Part shown: positions 37,408-45,758 of the stretch, in pieces
How the letters are laid out: each line of letters opens with the position of its first letter
Position numbering within the stretch: the first letter of the stretch is position 1
DNA from: an uncultured Cohaesibacter sp.
GTDB lineage: Bacteria; Pseudomonadota; Alphaproteobacteria; Rhizobiales; Cohaesibacteraceae
NCBI RefSeq assembly: GCF_963682185.1
Contig: NZ_OY821667.1
Span: 3,609,501 to 3,673,500 of the forward strand
Direction: 5' to 3'
Length of the DNA stretch: 64,000 nucleotides
Made by a program: the position numbers and the translations under genes
The notes under the pieces: generated by a model
Database searches by the model: none
Seen by the model: the letters and a program-made list of their open reading frames with translations, nothing else
Told to the model about the DNA's origin: nothing

Positions 37408-38535
37408 GTGACTGATATCAGTGCATCTATTGAGACCCCTTCCAAGGGGTCTCGTCTGTTTACAAGGGCCGCTCTTATAGTTGTTGCTCTTGCTGCGCTT
37501 CTGACCCTGATTGCCGCTGCAGGCGTCCGCTACGGGCTGCTGCTGGCCATCGGCATCGGGCTTGGCCTGACGCTCGAGGGCTTGCGGTTCGGCTTTGCCG
37601 GACCATGGCGGGCGATGATCCTGCGGCGTGAACCGGCGGGCCTTCTTGCCCAGCTTATTGCCATTGCTCTGGTGGCTGTGGTCGCGTTTCCGCTGCTCTC
37701 GGGAGATCATCCCGAATTGATCGGCGCTCATGCCGCCATTGGCTGGGCCATGGTCGGGGGCGCTTTTGTCTTTGGAGCGGCCATGCAGCTTGTGCTTGGC
37801 TGTGGCTCGGGGACGCTGGTCAATGCGGGCAGTGGCAATCCGGTGAGCGTGGTTGCGCTTCCCTTCTTCATCATCGGAGCCTTTGCCGGATCTTATCATC
37901 TGCTCTGGTGGACGGAACTGGGGCAGCTGCCACTGGTCGCTCTGCAAGGCACAAGCGGTCTGGGTATTACTCTGCTGGGATTGCTGATCGTGGGAGGCGT
38001 GGCTCTGGCCATTGCGCCAAAGCACGCGCGCAAGGTGCCACGCCGATTGCTCATTGCTGCGTTTTTGCTCGCGGCACTGGCTGTCGCCAACTTTGTCGTG
38101 GCGGGTCAGCCCTGGGGTGTCGTCTATGGCCTCGGGCTTTGGGGGGCAAAAGTCACCAGCGCGCTGGGGGCCGATCTGTCTGCCTCTCCCTATTGGGCAA
38201 GTGCTGCTCATCAGGAGCGTCTCGTGGCCAGCCTTCTGACCGACTACACATCGCTGACCAACCTCGGGATCATTCTGGGCGCCTTCATCGTGGCGGTCTG
38301 GCGGTCCGGCCTCTCGGCGAAACTGCCCTCCCTGCCTGCAAAGGCATGGATTGCCGCCATCGTGGCGGGGTTCCTGTTGGGCTATTCGTCCCGTTTGGCG
38401 CTCGGCTGTAATGTCGGCGCCTTCTTCTCGGGCATCTCGACAGGCAGCCTGCATGGCTGGGCCTGGTTCGTGGCCGCCTTTGCCGGTTCGTGGGTTGGCA
38501 TCCGCTTGCGCAAGCCGCTGGGACTGGAGGGGTAG
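37408..38535 (+). CDS. YeeE/YedE-family sulfur-compound transporter
   Basis: This 375-residue membrane protein has about nine to ten segments in two repeats. The conserved cysteine motifs of the family are seen as LVLGCGSGTLVNAGSGNP (C132) and ALGCNVGAFFSGI (C334). In TsuA these cysteines pass thiosulfate through the membrane. The upstream exported rhodanese and a small downstream protein form a likely operon, with gaps of 4 bp each. Thiosulfate import is the best guess, but related proteins also handle other sulfur species. Confidence 0.92.
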   Translation: MTDISASIETPSKGSRLFTRAALIVVALAALLTLIAAAGVRYGLLLAIGIGLGLTLEGLRFGFAGPWRAMILRREPAGLLAQLIAIALVAVVAFPLLSGDHPELIGAHAAIGWAMVGGAFVFGAAMQLVLGCGSGTLVNAGSGNPVSVVALPFFIIGAFAGSYHLLWWTELGQLPLVALQGTSGLGITLLGLLIVGGVALAIAPKHARKVPRRLLIAAFLLAALAVANFVVAGQPWGVVYGLGLWGAKVTSALGADLSASPYWASAAHQERLVASLLTDYTSLTNLGIILGAFIVAVWRSGLSAKLPSLPAKAWIAAIVAGFLLGYSSRLALGCNVGAFFSGISTGSLHGWAWFVAAFAGSWVGIRLRKPLGLEG

Positions 38536-38539
38536 AAAC

Positions 38540-38728
38540 ATGACTGGATTTTTCACAAGTCGGGCGCTGCCCGCATCAGCAACCCTGTTGGCACTTGGCG
38601 TGCTTCTGGCCTTCGATCTTCAAACAAGCCAGCCGCTCAATCCCTATACGGCGCCCGCAGCCATCATGCTGGGCTCGGATGAAGCGGCCAGCGGGGCCTT
38701 TTGTGCGCTGGTCCCGCCCAAGAAATGA
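38540..38728 (+). CDS. Small 62-residue exported or membrane protein in the sulfur operon
   Basis: I do not recognise this family. The gene begins 4 bp after the YeeE/YedE stop, with an excellent ribosome site (GGAGGGG), and a terminator follows, so it is very likely translated. Residues 9-25 are hydrophobic (LPASATLLALGVLLAFD), followed by QTSQPLNPYTAP and a single cysteine near the end (GAFCALVPPKK). It could be a periplasmic or membrane-tethered helper or sulfur carrier of the transporter; this is inference from position and the lone Cys. Confidence 0.75.
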   Translation: MTGFFTSRALPASATLLALGVLLAFDLQTSQPLNPYTAPAAIMLGSDEAASGAFCALVPPKK

Positions 38729-38757
38729 GCTTTTAGGGCTAGTCAGTAGCAAATATG

Positions 38758-38788
38758 GTCCGGGCGGGTTTCTTGTCCGGACTTTTTA
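38758..38788 (+). terminator. Rho-independent terminator of the sulfur operon
   Basis: A 6-bp stem gtccgg (38758-38763)/ccggac (38777-38782) is followed by TTTTT (38783-38787), 30 bp past the small gene. Confidence 0.7.
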
Positions 38789-38810
38789 TATCAAAGATCC
38801 GTTGAAGGGA

Positions 38811-39251
38811 TCAGGCAGGCTTGCGCCCCTTGGAATAGCGCCCAATCTGCTCTTCAGAGAGGCGCACCGTGCGTTTCGTTTCCTGACTGATCGGGCACCA
38901 TAATGTTCTGACGCTGGCCATAATGCGGTTGTCGCTCAAGCGGATAATCTCGGTGAAGCGTTCGCATTTATGGTGCTCATAATAGCCAACCCATGTGCGG
39001 GCAACCAGCTTGTCACCTTCAAAAGCAGGGCGCTTGTAGTCTATTTCGTGGCGGGTAATGAGCCAGACCATCGCTGCGTGATCATCTTCATGGGCAACAG
39101 CATCCCAATGCTCTGTCGCCGCTTCCTGAACCCAGCGCAAATAGATGGTGTTATTGACATGTCCCATCATGTCGATATCGGAAGGCAGAACCTCGATCGG
39201 CATGTCATAAGGAATGGTGGGGTCTTTTTTTGAGGAAGTATTCTGGGACAT
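38811..39251 (-). CDS. Hotdog-fold acyl-CoA thioesterase
   Basis: This 146-residue protein has the 4-hydroxybenzoyl-CoA thioesterase-type start PSDIDMMGHVNNTIYLRW, with the catalytic Asp and the conserved HVNN. Such enzymes hydrolyse acyl-CoA or acyl-ACP. Neighbours do not indicate the acyl group. The gene is downstream of metZ on the same strand, but a terminator separates them. Confidence 0.9.
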   Translation of the reverse strand: MSQNTSSKKDPTIPYDMPIEVLPSDIDMMGHVNNTIYLRWVQEAATEHWDAVAHEDDHAAMVWLITRHEIDYKRPAFEGDKLVARTWVGYYEHHKCERFTEIIRLSDNRIMASVRTLWCPISQETKRTVRLSEEQIGRYSKGRKPA

Positions 39252-39326
39252 CTATCTTTGCCTTTTGGACGTGATGCGGCCAGTCTATTCGAGGAAAGGG
39301 GGCAGCTTCAAGGCAATCGGCAACGC

Positions 39327-39354
39327 AAAAGGGGCGCTTCTGGAAAAGCGCCCC
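39327..39354 (-). terminator. Rho-independent terminator of metZ
   Basis: A 9-bp stem ggggcgctt/aagcgcccc (39331-39354) is followed on the minus strand by TTTTG, 32 bp past the metZ stop. Confidence 0.85.
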
Positions 39355-39386
39355 TGAAACTGGTGAATAGCTCTGTTGGATGAGGA

Positions 39387-40583
39387 TCAGAGGCTGGCAA
39401 GTGCCTGCTCGAAATCTTCCCAAAGATCTTCTACATCTTCAAGACCAACCGAGAAACGCAACGTGCCCTGGCCGATACCAGCCGCAGCCAGTTGATCATC
39501 GGTGAGGCGCTGATGTGTGGTGGTGGCCGGATGGGTGATCAGGCTTTTGGCGTCGCCCAGATTGTTGGAAATCTTGATGACCTTGAGGGCATTTTCCAGC
39601 TCAAAGGCCTTTTCCTTGCCGCCAGCCACGTTGAGCGCAATCATGGTGGAGCCGCCGCGCATCTGCTTCTTGCAGACGTCAGCCTGCGGATGATCCTCAC
39701 GACCGGGATAGAAAATGCGCTCGATGGCTTTGTGCTCTGCCAGACGGTCGGCAAGGATGCCCGCGCTCAGGGTCTGTTCCTTCACACGCAGAGGGAAGGT
39801 TTCCAGCCCCTTGAGCATGACCCATGCATTGAACGGAGACAGCGACGGGCCGGTATGGCGATGGATATCCTTGAATTCTTCTTCCAGAAACTGTTCGGTC
39901 GACAATACGACACCGCCCAGACATCGGCCCTGACCATCAATATGCTTGGTCGCAGAATAGATGACCACATCAGCGCCCAGCGCCAGCGGGCTTTGCCACA
40001 TGGCCGTTGCAAACACGTTATCGACAACCAGCTTTGCACCAGCTTCATGCGCAATTTCGGCGACGCCAGCAATGTCGATGACGGACAGAACCGGGTTGGT
40101 CGGGCTTTCTAGGAAGCAGGCGCGGGTGTTTGGCCGCATCGCTGCTTTCCATTCTTCCAGATTGGTGCCGTCGACCAAGGTGCATTCAACGCCGAAGCGG
40201 GGCAGCAACTCCGAAACGATATATAGACAGGAGCCGAACAGGGCACTGGCAGCCACCACATGATCTCCGGCCTTCACGCAAGAAAGCATGGCCGATGAAA
40301 CTGCCGCCATGCCGGAGGCCGTGCCGCGTGCGCCTTCAGCGCCCTCGAGCAGTGCCATACGGTTTTCGAACATGGAGATGGTCGGGTTGGCATAACGAGA
40401 ATAGACATAGCCCGGTTCCTCGCCAGTGAAGCGGGCCTCCTGAGCTTCCGCGCTGTCATAGACGTAACCCTGCGTCATGAAAAGCGCTTCGGATGTTTCC
40501 CCCCACTGCGAACGCATCACGCCTCCATGGACCATTTCGGTCGCTGGGCGGTAACCGGTTTCGGTTTTTTTTGTCTCAGACAT
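39387..40583 (-). CDS. metZ: O-succinylhomoserine sulfhydrylase
   Basis: MetZ makes homocysteine from O-succinylhomoserine and sulfide, the direct sulfhydrylation route to methionine. The 398-residue PLP enzyme has the cofactor lysine K213 in YSATKHIDGQGR and the family blocks GYVYSRYANPT, ASGMAAVSSAML and ISNNLGDAKSLITHPA. It resembles MetZ more than MetB or MetC in the N-terminal portion and in the absence of the cystathionine-type loop residues. The 5' region carries a SAM-II aptamer and a terminator, so S-adenosylmethionine should repress it. Confidence 0.94.
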   Translation of the reverse strand: MSETKKTETGYRPATEMVHGGVMRSQWGETSEALFMTQGYVYDSAEAQEARFTGEEPGYVYSRYANPTISMFENRMALLEGAEGARGTASGMAAVSSAMLSCVKAGDHVVAASALFGSCLYIVSELLPRFGVECTLVDGTNLEEWKAAMRPNTRACFLESPTNPVLSVIDIAGVAEIAHEAGAKLVVDNVFATAMWQSPLALGADVVIYSATKHIDGQGRCLGGVVLSTEQFLEEEFKDIHRHTGPSLSPFNAWVMLKGLETFPLRVKEQTLSAGILADRLAEHKAIERIFYPGREDHPQADVCKKQMRGGSTMIALNVAGGKEKAFELENALKVIKISNNLGDAKSLITHPATTTHQRLTDDQLAAAGIGQGTLRFSVGLEDVEDLWEDFEQALASL

Positions 40584-40674
40584 GGCTCAATCCTGTTCTT
40601 GTTTTGCTCACACGTCGTCCGGAACAGAACACCAGAGACGTCGGGCTCATTCTTCGTGGGTGACCGGATTTTGG

Positions 40675-40713
40675 GCAAAATAAAACCCGGCAACATTGAT
40701 TAGTATGGCCGGG
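40675..40713 (-). terminator. Riboswitch expression platform: intrinsic terminator
   Basis: On the minus strand cccggc and gccggg (40708-40713 and 40686-40691) can pair around a 16-nt loop, followed by TTTTATTTT (complement of 40677-40685). It lies directly after the SAM-II aptamer and about 90 nt before metZ. Confidence 0.8.
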
Positions 40714-40730
40714 ATTGACTGATTTTCATC

Positions 40731-40795
40731 CCCGACCTTTTAGCAACATTCTTTTACGTGGCGGCAAGCCGGTCGGCTCAAATGACCACAAGTGC
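40731..40795 (-). ncRNA. SAM-II riboswitch (metA motif)
   Basis: The minus strand shows the conserved SAM-II order: GTGGTCATTTGAGCCG (about 40789-40774), the GGCTTGC loop strand, GCCAC closing P1 with GTGG, an A-rich linker and finally GCTAAAA (about 40744-40738), the pseudoknot strand. SAM-II aptamers precede methionine genes of alphaproteobacteria, and SAM binding reduces expression. Here it precedes metZ. The boundaries are approximate. Confidence 0.9.
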
Positions 40796-40884
40796 GACAT
40801 TCTGTACGCTCAAAGACCTCACCTGTCAATGGCACGGCTCCGGGCACCAGTGTCCCGCCTAAGGCATGCCGCCAGCAGGGCAGC

Positions 40885-41556
40885 TTATGAATCCGAGGAA
40901 ACACAATATTGGTGATAGGATTTGATGACCCGTCCCAACTCTCTGGAATCACCACTCAGAATATAGGTTCCCAGCTTCTCGGGCAGATGGCGCATCTTCT
41001 TGCTGGAGCCACAGGTCTGGGTGACATCATAGCTGCCCAATTTGTCAAAGCCATATTGCTTGACAAGGCGTTGCTCTGCGGATTCCGCAAACTCGCCCCA
41101 GACAGCGCCGCGCAACCCGTGCTTGTCGCTCACATACTCCCAGATCTGCTGCTTGGCACTCTGCACCTTCTGCTCGATCTCTGGGGTGAAGTGGAATTTC
41201 AGGAGGCTTTGTCGGCCCGGCTTGCTGGAAACCAGACTGGATTGGGTGACAGATGTGGTTTCCCTGATGTCGAGCCGGAATTCCTGCAAGCGAAGAGAAT
41301 AGGGGTCCGCGCAATTGCGTGCTGTTTCAACCCGATTGACGATCTGGCAGTCCTTCACCACAAGGTCACTGCCATAGGCCATATTGGACGTCTCGGAAAG
41401 AGCCTTCTGAATGGCACTCTCCATCTGCACAACGTCTTGTTTGCTGAATAGCGGTTTGATCTTGGCAAAGCTCTTTGCCTCAAAAAGCGCCAGAAAGCAG
41501 ATGGCAACAATGATCACCGAGAATAAGGAGGTTAAGACAATAATGTTCTTTTTCAT
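40885..41556 (-). CDS. Uncharacterised exported four-cysteine protein A
   Basis: I do not recognise this family. The 223-residue protein has an N-terminal membrane or signal segment (MKK then about 5-24 hydrophobic). The mature part is hydrophilic, with cysteines at 70, 82, 182 and 218. Motifs are NMAY (58-61), EFRLDI (92-97), FHFTPE (121-126), SAEQ (159-162), HLPEKLGT (190-197) and YHQYC. Its upstream neighbour (41758-42426) shows the same motifs and identical spacing of the four cysteines, so the pair is a tandem duplication. Two disulfides in the periplasm are likely. Function is unknown. Confidence 0.8.
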   Translation of the reverse strand: MKKNIIVLTSLFSVIIVAICFLALFEAKSFAKIKPLFSKQDVVQMESAIQKALSETSNMAYGSDLVVKDCQIVNRVETARNCADPYSLRLQEFRLDIRETTSVTQSSLVSSKPGRQSLLKFHFTPEIEQKVQSAKQQIWEYVSDKHGLRGAVWGEFAESAEQRLVKQYGFDKLGSYDVTQTCGSSKKMRHLPEKLGTYILSGDSRELGRVIKSYHQYCVSSDS

Positions 41557-41757
41557 TTTTTCGCGAATGGCTTTGACTGGTGGATCTGTTCAATGAAGTG
41601 ATTTTGGATAGAACTGTTTTAAAGTCGCATAGCAGAAAGATTAAAATTGAATCTATCCTGCGATTAGTGTGGAAAATTTCAATCGAAAGTTTAAGTAATT
41701 TTGACGGGTATGACTTGGGCTCCCTAAAGTCGATGCTTCACGCCATGCGCAGTATCG

Positions 41758-42426
41758 TTATCCGTTGATGCAGTTGGCGTGGTAGTTTTTCAGGCTGTAG
41801 GCCGCGCCTCGGTCCACTGTTGAGAGGCTAATCGTGCCCAGAGTTTTGGGAAGATGAAACTGCTGGACGCTACGGGAACAATTCTGTGTTTTGGCATAGC
41901 TGCGCATACTGGAAAGACCTGCACCCTTCACGGCATTCTGTTCTGCCGAATAGGCTTCCTGTGCCCACATGGAGCCTGTATAGCCATTGTTATGCTGGTT
42001 GTAGCGCTGGAACAGCTGTTTGGCGCGATCAAAACGCTTTTGCACCTCTTCGGTAAATTCAAACCGAATGGATCCTGCAGCACCTGTGCCGTGACGTGAA
42101 TTTTCGAAGATGCGTACTGTGCGGACATCCTTGAGATCAATCCGAAACTCGTTGAAGCGTGCCGTCGGAGACGCATCGCAATTGCTTGGGCCGTTTAGAC
42201 GATAGGTAATCTTGCAATTGTTGACCCGGACCTGATCACTGAAGGGATTGAAATAGGCCATATTTGACTCAAGGAAAGATTCAATCTTGCTCTCTGCCTC
42301 CTGCTTTTCAGCTGAAGTCAGACGTGTACCATTGAGCTGATTGGAGTTTGCCGGTGTCTCGTAAGTGAGAATAATACCCGCTATAAAGCAAGCCGTTAAA
42401 ATGCAAACTGCTAAGAGCTTTTTCAT
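41758..42426 (-). CDS. Uncharacterised exported four-cysteine protein B (paralog of A)
   Basis: This 222-residue protein has a signal-like N-terminus (MKKLLAVCILTACFIAG; a lipobox is not convincing) and mature cysteines at 71, 83, 183 and 219, spaced 12, 100 and 36 residues apart exactly as in protein A. Shared motifs are NMAY (55-58), EFRIDL (93-98), FEFTEE (122-127), SAEQ (160-163), HLPKTLGT (191-198) and YHANC. It lies 201 bp upstream of the other copy on the same strand. I know no family to which the pair belongs. Confidence 0.8.
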   Translation of the reverse strand: MKKLLAVCILTACFIAGIILTYETPANSNQLNGTRLTSAEKQEAESKIESFLESNMAYFNPFSDQVRVNNCKITYRLNGPSNCDASPTARFNEFRIDLKDVRTVRIFENSRHGTGAAGSIRFEFTEEVQKRFDRAKQLFQRYNQHNNGYTGSMWAQEAYSAEQNAVKGAGLSSMRSYAKTQNCSRSVQQFHLPKTLGTISLSTVDRGAAYSLKNYHANCING

Positions 42427-42778
42427 CTAAGACACTATTGTTCCGAGTTAGGCCATATAGCAATGGCGCCAGCCTTGGTCATTGCCTTGGTCCGACGCCT
42501 TCTGTTGATTTATGTCCAATATTAGTAGACTTCCCTATTTCTGCGGTAAAAATAAAAGCTAAAATTTGAACGAACTGCCTATTTGTGCACAACTAGAAAT
42601 GTGTCTATGCATTTCTGGAATGCCTGTTCACGAGATGTGGGCACAGCGCTAACTATTTGCGCGCATCAGACCTGCTTCAGAGGGTTTTGGGGGGCCTCTT
42701 TATGCGCGCTTCCTGGCTGGTTGCCCATGGGCGCTATCCCTGTTAAACAAATTGAAAACGCAATCAACAGGCCTATGC
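42427..42778. other. Intergenic region between protein B and dcd
   Basis: There is no supported gene in 352 bases, and both divergent promoters must lie here. Small open frames lack ribosome sites. Confidence 0.4.
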
Positions 42779-43879
42779 ATGACTGATTTCTCCTTTGCCG
42801 GAAGCGGCATTCTCAATGACGCGGATATTGCCCAATTGGTAGAAGGCGAGAGGATCCGGTTTGCCTGTCCTCCTGATGACGATCAGATCCAGCCGGCAAG
42901 TCTGGATTTGCGTCTTGGCGCTACGGCTTATCGTGTGCGCGCTTCCTTTCTTCCTGGTCCTAACGAGACCGTAGAGGAAAAACTGCGCCGATTGCAGCTC
43001 CACCAGATTGACCTCGCCGAGGGCGCCGTGCTGGAAACTGGCTGTGTTTACATTGTTCCGCTGATGGAAAGTCTGGCCTTGCCCGAAGGCATTGAGGCGG
43101 CGGCTAACCCGAAAAGTTCGACCGGACGGCTGGACATTTTTACCCGGGTTATTGCTGATCGATCCCGCCAGTTCGACACCATTCCTGCCGGTTATCGTGG
43201 TCAGCTTTTTCTGGAAGTCAGCCCGCGAACTTTCCCCATTGTAGTTCGGGCTGGAAGCCGCTTGACGCAGATCCGGTTTCGGCAGGGGCGTGCCAGCCTC
43301 AGCGATAGCGAGCATCTGGCTTTGCATCAAAGCGAAAGCCTTGTCATTGCATCCGATGACCCCTTTATCGATAACGGCATTGCCGTTTCCATTGATCTGG
43401 AAGGTGAGGGCATCATCGGCTATCGCGCCAAGCGCCATAGCGCCGTCATTGATGTTGATAAACGCGATGCGCTCGATATGCTCGATTTCTGGGAACCTAT
43501 AGCAGGGCGCGGCAAGAATGCGCTTATTCTGGACCCGGACCAGTTCTATATTCTGGTCTCGCGTGAAGCGGTGCATGTTCCCTCCTGTTATGCCGCCGAA
43601 ATGGTGCCGTTCGACCCGCTTATGGGAGAGTTTCGGGTGCATTATGCTGGTTTCTTCGACCCCGGCTTCGGCGCCTCAGAGGCTGGAGGCAAGGGGAGCC
43701 GTGCCGTGCTGGAAGTGCGCAGCCATGAAGTGCCCTTCATTGTAGAGCATGGCCAGTTGATCGGACGTCTCGCCTATGAACGCATGCGGGAGCGCCCGAC
43801 CCGCCTTTATGGCACGGGCATCGGGTCCAACTATCAGGCGCAGGGGTTGAAACTGTCCAAGCATTTCCGGATGGCATAA
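42779..43879 (+). CDS. dcd: Two-domain 2'-deoxycytidine 5'-triphosphate deaminase
   Basis: This enzyme deaminates dCTP to dUTP for thymidylate supply. At 366 residues it is about twice a normal Dcd and consists of two dUTPase/Dcd-like folds: the first (about 10-190; DDDQIQPASLDLRLGATAYRV, NPKSSTGRLDIFTRVI) and the second (about 200-360; GYRAKRHSAVIDVDK, YAGFFDPGFG). This duplicated form is typical of alphaproteobacteria. The start at 42779 is preferred over ATG at 42752 on length. yigZ begins 4 bp after its stop. Confidence 0.92.
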   Translation: MTDFSFAGSGILNDADIAQLVEGERIRFACPPDDDQIQPASLDLRLGATAYRVRASFLPGPNETVEEKLRRLQLHQIDLAEGAVLETGCVYIVPLMESLALPEGIEAAANPKSSTGRLDIFTRVIADRSRQFDTIPAGYRGQLFLEVSPRTFPIVVRAGSRLTQIRFRQGRASLSDSEHLALHQSESLVIASDDPFIDNGIAVSIDLEGEGIIGYRAKRHSAVIDVDKRDALDMLDFWEPIAGRGKNALILDPDQFYILVSREAVHVPSCYAAEMVPFDPLMGEFRVHYAGFFDPGFGASEAGGKGSRAVLEVRSHEVPFIVEHGQLIGRLAYERMRERPTRLYGTGIGSNYQAQGLKLSKHFRMA

Positions 43880-43883
43880 GGCC

Positions 43884-44459
43884 ATGCTGCAAACCATTGA
43901 AACCGAATTCTATGCCGAGCTTGAGGAAAAGAAGTCAAAATTTCTGGCTTTTCTCGTACCAATCGAACAGTTCGAAGATCGGCTCGAAGACTTGCGCGTA
44001 GTGCATCGCAAGGCCAACCATCATGTTACTGCTTTCCGCCTCATTCATGAAGATGATCATATCGAGGAAGGCGCCAAGGATGACGGGGAACCTGCGGGCA
44101 CCTCGGGCATGCCGATGCTCAAGGTGTTGATCGGGCGTGAAATCATCAATTGCGGGGTCATCGTTGTGCGTTATTTCGGTGGCACCAAGCTGGGGGCAGG
44201 GGGATTGGCGCGCGCCTATTCCGGTGTTGCCTCCATGGCGCTTGATGCTGCCGCGCTGGTGCCCTGGCAACGCATTGTTCAAAAGACCTTTACGGGCCGG
44301 TTCGACCAGACCAGCGAAATAGAGCGGCAGATCTCCTTGCTTCAGCTGACCGTGCTTGATCGCAGCTATCATGAAGCCGGTGTTGATATTCTGCTTGAAG
44401 GGCCGAAATCAACCATTGAGAGCATGGATACATTCATGCACGAGCTCAATCTCTATTAA
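43884..44459 (+). CDS. yigZ: YigZ/IMPACT family protein
   Basis: This 191-residue cytosolic protein has the UPF0029/IMPACT core: KKSKFLAF, DDGEPAGTSGMPMLKVL, and VVRYFGGTKLGAGGLARAYS. A C-terminal domain of EF-G IV-like shape follows. It is likely to act in translation or stress control, but the bacterial role is not settled. It is cotranscribed with dcd, with a 4-bp gap. Confidence 0.92.
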   Translation: MLQTIETEFYAELEEKKSKFLAFLVPIEQFEDRLEDLRVVHRKANHHVTAFRLIHEDDHIEEGAKDDGEPAGTSGMPMLKVLIGREIINCGVIVVRYFGGTKLGAGGLARAYSGVASMALDAAALVPWQRIVQKTFTGRFDQTSEIERQISLLQLTVLDRSYHEAGVDILLEGPKSTIESMDTFMHELNLY

Positions 44460-44629
44460 ATTACATGAGTGTTTGTGCGTGTTTTGATTGTGTACAAAAT
44501 AAGTATGTGGAATGTCTGTAATGCAACTTTTCGGTGTTTTTATCGGTTCGATTCACATTTGCTTATCTTCTCTATGAAATGGTTACATCATAACACTTCA
44601 TATTGACTAAAAAGTTGCAGGCAATTGTT

Positions 44630-45718
44630 ATGCTTGAGTTGAGCGTTTGTTCGAGTTTTGATTTTCGTTCCGAGGAATATAGGGCCCTGTTTGAGCAGGC
44701 CGATGTCACAGCTTTTCAGCATCCGCTTTGGCATCATGCAATGCAGGACTATCTCAGAAATTTCCCTGATGTTGAAGAACGCACACTACAGATGCGCTGC
44801 AAGAAATCTGGCTGCCTTGTTGGCCTTGTCCCGTTGATAGCGCGCAAGAAACTAGGCGCCACCATCCTCGAATATGCCAATATGAGCCTGGTCGACTATG
44901 CTCTGCCGACGATGCACAAGGATATCGGAAGCTGGATTCCCGATCCTGATTATCTGAGCAAGCGCCTTCTTGAGACGCTGGGCGCCTATGATGTACTGCG
45001 CATCAAACACATGCCCGTCAATGATGCCGCGGTTTTAAGGTTGTTTCCTTCGGGCCATTTCCAGCGTGCGGATTTTTACGCCTATATCACTGAACTCGGT
45101 CCGGATTATCAGGAATGGCGCCTTGCCAATATTTCCAAAAGCGAGCGCAAGCATCGCGACAAGAAGCGGCGCGCGATGATGCGTGAGGGCGATTGGCAAA
45201 TGCATCGTCTTTTCGATGAAAAGTCTATCCGCATAGCCATGGACCATCTGAGAGAATTCCATAAGGAGCGCTACAAGGATCGCCCTGGAGAGGATCTGAT
45301 CCAAACCCCGCATGTCTTTGACTTCTATGTCAAATTGGCACTCGAGAATGCTGCCAATGGCTATGTGCGCCTGTATCAGTTTACCTACAATGATGAGATC
45401 GTCGCAGTGCAATATGCCATTGAGCATAATGGCCGATATCTGATGCTGATGATGGGGCTCGATTTTGAACGGGTGGGGCGCTATTCCCCTGGTCTGCTTA
45501 TGACTGAAGATCTGATCGAGGAATGCATCAAGGAAGGCATGAAGATCTTTGATTTTACGGTGGGAGATGAACCCTACAAGCTCAAGTTCGGCACGCGCAA
45601 AGTGCCCATCTTCACGCTTTGGCATACCCATTCCATGCTTGGCAATGTCGGCCTTACTCTGGCCGAAGCCGTGAACAGGACGGCCATGTCCGAGCGGTTA
45701 CGTCGCTGGGTATCCTGA
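44630..45718 (+). CDS. GNAT/FemAB-like acyltransferase (CelD/BcsL type)
   Basis: This 362-residue protein has the double-GNAT layout of the Acetyltransf_6 family. Features are TAFQHPLWHHAM near the start, VGLVPLIARKK, a basic stretch KSERKHRDKKRRAMM, and the second half with LYQFTYNDEIVAVQYAIEHN and FDFTVGDEPYKLKFGT. Members act in exopolysaccharide or cellulose-related acylation, although many are uncharacterised. The ATG at 44630 is preferred to the TTG at 44603. No polysaccharide genes are adjacent. Confidence 0.88.
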   Translation: MLELSVCSSFDFRSEEYRALFEQADVTAFQHPLWHHAMQDYLRNFPDVEERTLQMRCKKSGCLVGLVPLIARKKLGATILEYANMSLVDYALPTMHKDIGSWIPDPDYLSKRLLETLGAYDVLRIKHMPVNDAAVLRLFPSGHFQRADFYAYITELGPDYQEWRLANISKSERKHRDKKRRAMMREGDWQMHRLFDEKSIRIAMDHLREFHKERYKDRPGEDLIQTPHVFDFYVKLALENAANGYVRLYQFTYNDEIVAVQYAIEHNGRYLMLMMGLDFERVGRYSPGLLMTEDLIEECIKEGMKIFDFTVGDEPYKLKFGTRKVPIFTLWHTHSMLGNVGLTLAEAVNRTAMSERLRRWVS

Positions 45719-45758
45719 TAGGGCAGGCGAGCGTCCTGCCCGCCTTCATCCTTCATTG

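Noticed and set aside
37381-38556. A 391-codon open frame antisense to the YeeE/YedE gene
   Set aside because: Very Gln/Arg/His-rich, as expected of the reverse of a membrane protein gene. No family features.
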